From Anadara kagoshimensis (taxonomy: Eukaryota > Mollusca > Bivalvia > Arcoida > Arcidae): a stretch of DNA of 64,000 nucleotides. The DNA is taken from positions 10,336,502-10,400,501 of the forward strand of contig CM037874.1 in assembly GCA_021292105.1 (NCBI GenBank), read 5' to 3'. Below are positions 1-8,580 of the stretch, piece after piece (the first letter of the stretch is position 1; each line of letters opens with the position of its first letter). The position numbers and the translations under genes are program-made. Under the pieces are notes generated by a model. The model had not been told where the DNA came from, searched no databases, and saw nothing but the letters and a program-made list of their open reading frames with translations.

Positions 1-929
1 ACTTGTCTGTACTTATGACAAATTTAGGCCATTTGTCTTATCGGTGGTGTACCAGAATCAGCTAACGTTGAAGCCATCTTGAAACTATCATCGTTAATGT
101 GACAGTTCGGAGCTAATTTGTATTTGGCCATATGATAATGAAGAAGACCCGAGAATTGCTACTCAGAAGTCTGAATTTTAGTTTCTGATGACAGTTTACT
201 TAGTTTTGTATTGCTAAATGAAAGGTGACAAGTCTTGGTTCTAAAATCAAGTTGGTAACAAAAACAGACCTAGCCGGAATTTCTGTTGTCGAATTGTTAA
301 TACCTTGACCTTAGTGCTATAATTTAGGTATTAAAATTGTAATAACAGAGAATCAAACATAGCACTGCTGTGCTGCTGTATGGCGTAGTTAGGAAAATGG
401 TGTTGGGGCAAGACTTTGAATATAACTGAAAAACTGTGCAATTTATCTCCCTTTCACAGAAGTGAAATCTAATCGATAAATCAGTTTTAAAATGTGAAAG
501 AATACCTCAACACCAAAATACGTTATTACACCCTTCAAAATAAATTTAAATTACCACCAATTTTATAAAGAATTAGTTAAATTCACCTGCCATTGTTGTT
601 TATTTCATAAAAAGTTAAGATTTTACATCGTAGGATGCAAACTTCATAGACTACTTTTTATTGTATCTAAGAGATCAGTTCGCCAGACAGTACAAATTAT
701 TGGATGCATCCCACGGAAATATTTTACTAGATTCCGAAAATTTATTCCAAATGTGCATATGTAACCAAATGCATTAACTGTCTCAGAATACATATCTCAC
801 GATAAAACAAATATATTCCTTTTACGTTCATTTACAAGGCACACTATTTCCAATGCATACTACTCATTACTGTTTCATAGCAGAGAAGCCCAATTTTAGA
901 GAAAGCGATAGCAATGTACGCTTTCACTG

Positions 930-1130
930 TCTTGAACGCCGTACAATAATGGTTGGCATCTCTGTGGATGGTGGAGGATACCAGAGTACCTGGAGAAAAT
1001 CATTGAACTTTACCAAGCATCTGACAAACTTGCTCACATTAGGATCTGGTCCAAATGGGGTTTGAACCTGGGCAGTGCAAGACACTGTGATCTGTAAAGG
1101 CACACTTTACACAACTTGGTCACTGAGGCC
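930..1130 (-). mobile_element. tRNA-derived SINE, 5'-truncated or diverged copy
   Basis: Read on the minus strand, the tRNA-like head is at the right end. It starts GGCCTCAGTGACCAAG (a box-A-like stretch), followed by a box-B-like segment, the complement of GGTTTGAACCTGG at about 1059-1071. To the left lies the conserved central domain, visible on the plus strand as GGAGGATACCAGAGTACC then TGGAGAAAATC near 973-1003. The same order occurs in the copies at 5640, 7460, 17281, 19305, 26781 and 29538. It directly abuts a 35-bp tandem array. Confidence 0.75.
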
Positions 1131-1184
1131 CGACAGTTAATTTGGATATGGTCCTTTAGATGGGACCCTCCTAATTTATGGTAA

Positions 1185-1650
1185 GGAAGTGCTTTGAGAC
1201 ACCCAGCTCTCTATCCCAAGGGAGTGCTTAGAGACACCCAGCTCTTTATGCTGAGGGAGTACTTGGAAACACCCAGCTCTTTATGCTGAGGGAGTGCTTG
1301 GTGACACCCAGCTATTTATGCTGAGGGAGTGCTTAGAGACACCCAGCTCTTTGTGCTGAGGGAGTGCTTAGAGAGACCCAGCTCTTTGTGCTGAGGGAGT
1401 GCTTGGAGACACCCAGTTCTTCTTGCTGAAGGAGTGCTTGGAGACACCTGGCTCTTTATGCCGAGGGAGTGCTTGGAGACACCAAGCTCTTTATGCTGAG
1501 GAAGTGCTTGGAGACACCCAGCACTTTATGCTGAGAAGTACTTGGAGACACCCAGCTCTTCTTGCTGAGGGAGTGCTTAGAGACACCCAGCTTTTTATGC
1601 TGAGGGAGTACTTGGAGACACCTGGCTCTTTATGCAGAGGGAGTGCTTGG
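1185..1650. repeat. Minisatellite, 35-bp unit, about 13 copies
   Basis: The unit reads roughly GAGGGAGTGCTTGGAGACAC then CCAGCTCTTTATGCT. Starts of GGAGT at 1221, 1256 and 1291 give the 35-bp period. Copies differ by scattered substitutions and one shortened unit near 1530. The array begins about 55 bp after the end of a SINE copy. Both strands stay open for 60-85 codons across it, but the period is not a multiple of three and the frame is carried by the repeat, so it is not a gene. Confidence 0.9.
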
Positions 1651-1984
1651 TGGTAATTATTGCTATATGCCAAGTAAGTTCTCAAAAACATTCATTTCTT
1701 AATATGCTTAGAGAGTCTTTGAAGGCACTTATTTTCATCCATTGAACATGTATGGTGTATTTATGAATGCTGTTGTGTTTATTGTATTTTAAACAATTCT
1801 GAACTACAAGTTATCATCATTTCATTTTCTGACTGCAAGAAATAATAATTTTGTGTTGTTTCTGATGCCTATAACACAACCCTTCGCATTGTCACAATGG
1901 GTGAATTACATGGTCAATAAAATTCCTAGATAATTTAAAACCAATTTCATATTTTGGTTCAAAATAACAAAATGGATGTTTTTA

Positions 1985-2067
1985 CATGGTACCAATTCCA
2001 TGGCAACAAATTCAAATAATACCAGTTAACATGGTATCAATTCCATGGCAACAAATTCAAATAAACA
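1985..2067. repeat. Tandem duplication, 45-bp unit, about 2 copies
   Basis: CATGGTACCAATTCCATGGC at 1985 recurs with one change at 2030 and is followed in both by AACAAATTCAAATAA. The period is 45 bp. Confidence 0.85.
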
Positions 2068-3247
2068 CCAGTGACAAAACACCTGGAAAACAAACCACCT
2101 TCTGTTGTCATGGTAACCATGACGTTACGACTCTAAAATCTCCATGCAGCTATGCAATAAAACTACAATTTCAAAAAACAATGGAAAAATAATATAAAAC
2201 AAATGCATCTACTGCTATATAACAACTACTATAGATAAATATATATCAACTAAGTGATTTTAGCATTAATCATGCATGTCTATATCAATTCCATCAGCTA
2301 GAGCATGAAACAGTAGATGGCGTGGGTTTTCAAAAAATGGAGGTTGTTGTCATGGAGAATGGGGAGTAAACAAACAAATATCCTAACATATTGCTTTTTA
2401 AAATTTTTTTAATAACCTGGCAGCAATCTCTCATCAATATGAAGTCGAGACGTTGAATATCCCATATAGATATTTAAAGCAATGCTGACAACATAATGGC
2501 AACACTGACAAAATATTGTGTATGAAATGCTGAATACTTACATTTCATTATAAACCAAGTAAACAGATTTAATTCAAAATTTACGATTACGATTTTGAGG
2601 TGCAGGTTCAAATTGTTTTCATGCACAGATTTCAACCGATTTGGAAACTGTTCCCTTTTAAAATTTAGTTTTACTACAATCTACATTTATTCTAAATACA
2701 GACATCTATTATTCAAGTGTTTTATTTCTCTTTTTTCTTATTGTTTTTCTGTGCTGTGAATGTTTTCAAGGAAAAATAATTAATTTTCTAAACAAGGTTT
2801 CATTTTTAAAATGAATTATAATTTTCTGAACACGGGTTTCATTTTTATATGAAATCTTTCAAAGGCAAACTATAACTTCTGTTTGCAATAAAATCGTAAA
2901 AATATCTATCTAAAAAGCTAAGAAAAATTCAAATCCTCTAAATCAGTCAAACAGGAAATCAAACCATCTATACTAATTTCTAAAAAGAGCAAAGAATCAG
3001 ACTTGAATAGATTATGTCTGTATTTAAAAAAGATTTTTAAAAAAGGAACAGCGGCCAAATCAGATGTTGGGGTGAAAAATTTGGTAAATATTGAAATAAA
3101 GGATTATGAAAATCATGAATGTTGATTAAAATCTTGAAAACGGATTGGAATCCATACATGTTAGTAAAAGTCAAATGACTTTTTTTAATTATCTGCCTTG
3201 GTTGTGGTTCAAAGTTCAAACCTAGATCGGGCAGAAAAGTAACTTAC

Positions 3248-3307
3248 ACAACTCTGGTACAACAAGATCTGTTGGCATATCCCACACTATCTCGCCATCT
3301 TCCGTCA
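3248..3307 (-). CDS. Candidate cassette exon of the Musashi-family gene
   Basis: On the minus strand a strong 3' splice site (a pyrimidine-rich run ending in CCTTTCGTAG) is followed by 60 bp and then a consensus donor, GTGTAAGTT with cleavage before GTAAGT. The preceding secure exon (5241-5325) ends in phase 1. Joined to it, this segment reads V-TEDGEIVWDMPTDLVVPEL with no stop and again ends in phase 1. The other two frames meet stops. A length of 60 bp with equal phases means it can be included or skipped without shifting the frame. The peptide is acidic and matches no Musashi tail motif I know, so identity rests on splice sites, frame and position only. It could be a chance exon-like stretch or belong to a lineage-specific isoform. 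Confidence 0.5.
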
Positions 3308-5240
3308 CTACGAAAGGATTAGAAAAAAAGGGAAACAAGTTTTAGTGGCAGCAGAAAAAAGCACACACATTAGGCTAGGGGTCTCAACCAAGTGGGCGGG
3401 GCTATATAATACAATATCATGCCGTCTTTCTATCCCATTGGTAACATAACCATGTTATTTTTCCCCCCAATAAAAGTCACTTTATTTGTAGGAACAAAAT
3501 TTTGCTATGAGTAGTTTCTAAATTTCCAAAATGTCCTTCACTATTATGTGGAGAAATTCAAATTTTTGAACACCAGACTGTAAAAGTCCAGGTTTTCAGG
3601 GACACAATGTCCTTTTCCTCCCACATATATTTTTTGCCACTATTCCTGAAGACTTCTGGAGCTTGAGAGTTTGAGACCCCTATACTGCTGGTAATTATTG
3701 GTGCAGTCACGTATTGTGATTTTTTTATGTTTGAAAACAAAAAATCTAACATATAAAAATTTGGAAATGAGATAGATAGACATTAACAAATTTAAATCAT
3801 CTATACTTTGTCAAACAGCAAAAATCTTTTAGTGAACAGTTCTATAACTTGTTTATACAGATGTATACCTTCAGCAAGTTGTGTAAAAAATAAACACTGA
3901 AAAAAGCAGGGTGACAGCACAGACTATTGCTCCAAAAGATTAAAACCAGTTATTTCCCTTGCAGGGAGTTACCTCCCCTTGCACAACTGACCTCTTGCCG
4001 TCATAGAAGAAAGGTTAATTTGTTGTTGTTGTTGTTTTTTTTAATGTGAATTTATTTTTTCAAAATGGTGAATTTAGTGTTAATCAATCAAAAATCAGTT
4101 CACTAGCGCAGCTCTAAAGTCAATTACTGGTACCACCACCAAAAATAGAAAGATTATTGGCAACCATGCAGAAAAGGGACAAAACCTCAATTATTCTACA
4201 TAGGCATATTATATACAATTTCTCCGTATTCAACCAGGTTGTAGTTCACCTTTAACTGTTTAGAGAAAAGATGGAAGACTTTTTTCCCAGTGCTATTGTT
4301 ATCTTCAAAATAATTTCATTTTCAAAACAAATTACAAAATTTTTTAAATTTAACACAATGATTTTTTATGGACAAACACAAATGTCAATTTAACTGCCAA
4401 TCTGAGAAATTTAGAAATGTTTAATCGGGGGAAAAAATTTGAAAACAAAACAAACTCAAAATATAATGTGGTAAACAAAATATTACTCATTGCAGGATAA
4501 AGTCAATTTTTATCTACATGTGCACAAACAAATTACAACACTACTGGTGATTAAAACATGTGCAAATATGGACAGGCTGTGATATAACGGGAATTGAAAC
4601 TTCAAAGGAAACTCATAAAAAATTCTTTCTCTATCATTTCTGTTTAGGAAATTTCCTTTTTTTATTATAATTATTTGTGTATAGAAATACTGAAAATTTT
4701 GTCACAAAAAACTTTTTTTTAATCAAATAACCTAAAATTGTCTTGTAAATTCAGAAATTTCGTCACAAAAATGAAATTTCTTAATTATTTTGTATAGAAA
4801 TAACTGGAAATTTTGTCTTGTAAATTCAGGTTAAATAGGAAAGTTTAAGGTGAACACAACCAGGAGAGTTAAACGAGAGGAAACTGTATATAAATATATA
4901 TACGAAATACTACACAATGGTGGTACAGTAAAACAGTATATATATATAAATGACGACAACAACACTACTTCATATATACATGGATATATAGATAAAAGGC
5001 TCACGTTGTCACATAGAAATAATTACAAACTTTGACTTAAATAACGCTAAAAATATATAAATAGATGTCTAAATATTCAATCTCTTCTAAACAATGACAT
5101 GCAGAATTGGTTGCCATGGAAACAACTGGCAAAAGGTCAAAGTGCAATGGAAATTTGCTTTTAAGGAATAGATATGTATATATATATTTGTTCTACAAAC
5201 AACCAAAATAAGTATCTAGTTTTGTCTACTAGGTACTCAC
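3308..5240 (-). other. Intron, about 1.9 kb, Musashi-family gene
   Basis: AT-rich sequence between the candidate exon at 3248-3307 and the secure exon at 5241-5325. It contains the short motif GGGAGTTACCTCCCCTT at 3964-3980 and a diverged local duplication near 4685-4835 (GAAAATTTTGTCACAAAAA-like and TTGTCTTGTAAATTCAG repeated). No further exon was seen. Read-through of the donor at 5240 stays open for 26 codons and then stops, so a retained intron would give a short alternative tail. Confidence 0.6.
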
Positions 5241-5325
5241 CATACGCACCTCTAGCTATTCCGCGTCCTCTTGCTAACGTTGTCGGAAGCATAACTTCCT
5301 TTGGCTGTGCCTTTTTACATTCAAC
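5241..5325 (-). CDS. msi: Musashi-family exon: end of RRM2 and start of C-terminal tail
   Basis: Translation on the minus strand gives VECKKAQPKEVMLP, then TTLARGRGIARGAY, plus the first base of a glycine or valine codon. VECKKAQPKEVM is the hallmark end of the second RNA-recognition motif in Musashi proteins (MSI1, MSI2 and fly Rbp6). The LP continuation is closer to the Rbp6 type (VMLP) than to the vertebrate VMFPPG. The acceptor is TTAAATTGTAG before GTTGAATG and the donor is GTGAGTACC after GCGTATG. The exon is 85 bp, phase 0 in and phase 1 out, and joins exactly to the exon at 7746-7828. Family role: Musashi proteins bind UAG-containing motifs in mRNA 3' UTRs and control translation, notably in neural and stem-like cells. 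The arginine/glycine-rich stretch follows RRM2 as in relatives. Confidence 0.95.
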
Positions 5326-5639
5326 CTACAATTTAACAGTAAAAACGGTAAGATTTGCAGCATTTTGAGAGTCATTTTTAAAACATGTTTATTTGCTCAT
5401 GAATACAGTAAATTCTTAATTTATTGCCATCATTTGTTCAGTCAAATGTTGGTATAATCTTTGGGTTTTGGCAATAAATTGAGAAAGGCTTATTATAGAG
5501 GAAAAACATGGATTTGGGGATTTCAAAATAATTTGAAGTAAAATGAGTTGTCAAGGAACATAATGAGCAGGTTTACAATACTGCTGAGAACCAAACATTC
5601 TAATCATATAAAGTAGTTTAAATGTTTGCTAGTCTTCTC

Positions 5640-5895
5640 GGTGAGATGACTGGGTCTTCATATGCATGTAGAAGCTATACAACTGAAGTCTATTAGCAAG
5701 ATCCACTATTTATGTATAAGGAGTAAAGTGGAACTGAGAAATAGTGTTTATGCCTCAGTTAATTTTCTTTCAGTAGCTAACATCAAGGAGGTCAGTTCTG
5801 GAATGATACAGGAAACTGGAGTACCCAGAGAAACCCACGACCTTCAGCAAACTAACTAACAAACTTATCTAATAATACGATCTGTCCCAATAGAT
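5640..5895 (-). mobile_element. tRNA-derived SINE copy adjoining the 76-bp array
   Basis: The central domain is clear on the plus strand: GAGGTCAGTTCTGGAATGAT, then GGAAACTGGAGTACC and AGAGAAACCCACGACCTTCAG. Next comes AACTAACAAACTTATCTAA, matching the ACAAACTTCCTCACATTAGG segment of the copy at 26781. The tRNA-like head follows inside the tandem array, whose every unit ends in TTGGCCACTGAGGC. The SINE reads on the minus strand. Confidence 0.8.
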
Positions 5896-6508
5896 AGGAA
5901 TCTAGGTACTGTGAACTGTAACCCAGCACTTTAAACCTCTTGGCCACTGAGGCACACTATCTACCTATAAGGAGTCTAGAGGTACTGTGAACTGTAACCC
6001 AGCACTTTAAACCTCTTGGCCACTGAGGCACACTATCTACCTATAAGGAGTCTAGAGGTACTGTGAACTGTAACCCAGCACTTTAAACCTCCTGGCCACT
6101 GAGGCACACTATCTACCTATAAGGAGTCTAGAGGTACTGTGAACTGTAACCCAGCACTTTAAACCTCTTGGCCACTGAGGCACACTATCTACCTATAAGG
6201 AGTCTAGAGGTACTGTGAACTGTAACCCAGCACTTTAAACCTCCTGGCCACTGAGGCACACTATCTACCTATAAGGAGTCTAGAGGTACTGTGAACTGTA
6301 ACCCAGCACTTTAAACCTCTTGGCCACTGAGGCACACTATCTACCTATAAGGAGTCTAGAGGTACTGTGAACTGTAACCCAGCACTTTAAACCTCCTGGC
6401 CACTAAGGCACACTATCTACCTACAAGGAGTCTAGAGGTACTGTGAACTGTAACCCAGCACTTTAAACCTCCTGGCCACTGAGGCACACTATCTACCTAC
6501 AAGGTGTC
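5896..6508 (-). repeat. Tandem array of a SINE-head fragment, 76-bp unit, 8 copies
   Basis: GTCTAGAGGTACTGTGAACT starts at 5974, 6050 and 6126 and so on to 6430, giving a 76-bp period. An opening copy joins from about 5896. Units are nearly identical, with a few changes such as CTCTTGG versus CTCCTGG. Each unit contains the tRNA-like head of the neighbouring SINE. On the minus strand GCCTCAGTGGCCAAGAGG contains TGGCCAAGAGG, which fits the pol III box A consensus. No box B was seen inside the unit. Confidence 0.95.
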
Positions 6509-7159
6509 TAAAGCCAATAAGGCCTCACAGAAACACCTACTACTCCCAGAGTGTAAAAAATATAAATATGGTAAGCTGCTAACAGAAATAACTCAACTGT
6601 ATAATTTTTGTCATTGACAAAAATGTCAAGAGACAATGTAACAAACGATTCAATTATCGACAGAATGAAAATATCAGTTTTATCCATAATTACGGCCATA
6701 AGTGTGAAGTGAAATGCGTACATAACAATTCGTTAGACGCAGGCAGTAATTCCCTTTGATGGTGATGTTCTTGAATAAATCTTTTCAATCTGCATTTATT
6801 TTCAAAGCTGTGCTCAATAGAAATTGATTTTTTTCCCTACCTCAAATGAGTATGTAATGCTATTTATTGCCGTTCTTCAGAAAAACGAGGCCTACACCTG
6901 AATTATGAGCGATACTTATCTCTCGTCGTCGAATCAGGCCGGTTCAATACACGAGTAATAACACATTCTTATTCAGATTTATATACAATAGGATGTAGAT
7001 GATTTTATTTATCATTAGCAATCTTTCCTATTTTTTATCATCTTAACCTTTAACAAGGCATTCGTGTGGAATATTTACAAATACAATAATAGCAGTAATA
7101 ACGACCGAAAAATCAATATAAACTTACTGATTACCACTAATGAAGACATACAAACACGG

Positions 7160-7165
7160 ATAGAT

Positions 7166-7209
<44 letters not shown>

Positions 7210-7300
7210 CACATAAATTTTTCTGATTTTATTTCTATGGCAAAAACATAACACTGATAGATCTATATGTTCACATCAATTTTTCCGTTTTTTTTTTATG
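7160..7300. repeat. (AT)n microsatellite within a duplicated segment
   Basis: TAGATCTTATATAT... with an uninterrupted TA tract at about 7168-7206 is followed by ATGTTCACATAAATTTTTCTG. At about 7258 the same flank recurs as TAGATCTATATGTTCACATC. This is a roughly 90-bp duplication in which only the first copy has the expanded AT tract. Confidence 0.85.
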
Positions 7301-7459
7301 GTGGCAAAAACAAGACCCCCGTTGAGTGAAAGAAATCATTTCTACATGCCAGTCAAGAATATTTTATTTGTTACATTATCCAATGGGGGTCAGTCAGAAT
7401 CTCATGTTGTGACATTTTAAGGACATTCTCATAAAGATTCATCATATTCTGCATTCTGT

Positions 7460-7705
7460 ATGAGAGTGGAGTTTAGTGAAGTAATTAAGCCTCAGTTGAG
7501 AATCTTTCTCTTTCACTTATATTGAGCCATTTAGTTCATTGATGGTGGAAGAAACCAGAGTACCCTGAGAAAACCACTTACCTTCCGCAATTGAACGGAA
7601 AAAGTCTGTCGCATAAGAATCTGTCAGTGTATGATTTGAACCCAAGTAACTAGAGGTGGTGTGGCCTATTAGTGCGCTTTAGACCACTTAGCAACCAATG
7701 CCCAT
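7460..7705 (-). mobile_element. tRNA-derived SINE copy
   Basis: The plus strand shows GAGAGTGGAG, TTCACTTATATTGAG, then the central domain GGTGGAAGAAACCAGAGTAC and CCTGAGAAAACCAC. The box-B-like TGATTTGAACCC and the head, GCGCTTTAGACCACTTAGC, follow. Its direction is minus, as in the other copies. It sits about 40 bp from the donor side of the RRM2 exon at 7746. Confidence 0.75.
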
Positions 7706-7745
7706 ATTTAGGCCATATTAACTCAAAATCTTAATTACAACTTAC

Positions 7746-7828
7746 CATTTTCTTATTTATTTCGTGGAAATGAATTTCACACACTTTGTCTACAACATCT
7801 TCACATTCAAACGTAACAAAACCAAATC
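7746..7828 (-). CDS. msi: Musashi-family exon: RNP1 and core of RRM2
   Basis: On the minus strand the 83-bp exon reads (G)[15 protein letters not shown], then [12 protein letters not shown]. The first glycine base comes from the upstream exon. GFGFVTF is the RNP1 core of the second RRM, and the rest matches the Musashi block [20 protein letters not shown] with conservative changes. The aromatic residues of RNP1 contact RNA in this family. The acceptor is TGTATAATTTCAG before GATTTGG, and the donor is ATG followed by GTAAGTTG. Phase is 1 in and 0 out, which fits the exons at 48222-48270 and 5241-5325. The upstream intron is about 40 kb and the downstream one about 2.4 kb. Recognition is secure; whether the ortholog should be called Musashi or Rbp6 cannot be settled without RRM1 and the tail. 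Confidence 0.97.
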
Positions 7829-8276
7829 CTGAAATTATACAAAAATTACAAAATAATTAATTTAATTTCATGTTGTCTATTTTGCTGCATATTTTTTGTG
7901 AAAAAATTACAAGTATAGTTTGTAATATATTGAGTCTGCTGCCAATATTTTATTTCAGACATTATTTATACAAGATCACATGACAATCACATGATAGGTA
8001 TTATATTAGTGTTACCTCCCTTTAAAAGTATTCTTCTATAACATAGTTAAAAAGCAAACACAACACCAATATGTCACTATCAGTACTAAATTTATAATCA
8101 GTATTTTATGAGCACTTCAAATTTATTCAACCAATAAAAGTACACATAATAATAGTTCAAAATAATTTAATACAAGAACATATACAACATTGACAATTAA
8201 AATTGTAACAATTGAAAGCTACCTTGAACAGAAGAAAATTCATATAGAATGAAACGGAGATTTGGCAACCAATATA

Positions 8277-8459
8277 CAGTGAAACCCTGATTCATCCCCA
8301 CCATTTGTCCAGTCAGAATTTTGAAATAAAGATTTTTTCACTATAAATCAAGGGGAGGTTATGAAAAAGACCTTAGAAGAAATGGATTTTGGGACTTTTA
8401 ATGCGGTGATAAGTGAGAAGGCAGAGTTATCTAGGGGCATTATATAAAGGTTTTACTGT
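8277..8459. mobile_element. MITE-like DNA element, about 183 bp, CAGTRAAACC ends
   Basis: The left end is TA-CAGTGAAACCCTGAT at 8277. The right end, reversed, is CAGTAAAACCTTTATA at 8459. Size and ends match the element at 31737-31915 (179 bp). The interior has no open frame. TA before the left end and the CAGT terminus recall Tc1/mariner-pogo non-autonomous elements; the superfamily is my inference. Confidence 0.6.
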
Positions 8460-8580
8460 TATAAGTTGATAATTGAGGTGGCAAAGTTAGGAACATAATA
8501 ATGAAGTTTTACTGTATTGTGGTAATAATTGAGGTGACAAAGCTATCAAGGGGCATAACAATGAGGTTTCACGGTGTTGT
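8460..8580. repeat. Two extra tandem copies of the MITE right end
   Basis: After the element end, the segment AATTGAGGTGGCAAAGTTA ... AATGAAGTTTTACTG is followed by AATTGAGGTGACAAAGCTAT ... AATGAGGTTTCACGG. Both resemble the last 60-70 bp of the element at 8277-8459 (AAGTGAGAAGGCAGAGTTAT ... AAAGGTTTTACTG). The terminal part has therefore been repeated in tandem. Confidence 0.65.

Larger units (their letters stand above)
1..3247 (-). other. Probable intron or downstream part of the Musashi-family gene
   Basis: No coding exon was recognised here. The stretch holds a SINE fragment (930-1130), a 35-bp tandem array (1185-1650) and a 45-bp duplication (1985-2067). The rest is AT-rich single-copy-looking sequence. 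If the gene continues past the exon at 3248-3307, this is intron, and the C-terminal exons and 3' UTR lie to the left of the window. I looked for Musashi tail motifs of the GYPNFVATYGRGY type on the minus strand and did not see them. Confidence 0.4.
5326..7745 (-). other. Intron, about 2.4 kb, Musashi-family gene
   Basis: The intron lies between two secure Musashi exons. It holds a SINE with an adjoining 76-bp tandem array (5640-6508), an AT microsatellite with a flanking duplication (7160-7300) and a second SINE (7460-7705). That second SINE ends about 40 bp from the next exon. The remaining sequence is AT-rich without recognised features. Confidence 0.85.

Noticed and set aside
1399-1691. 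Open frames over the 35-bp array
   Set aside because: Repeat-driven frames on both strands.
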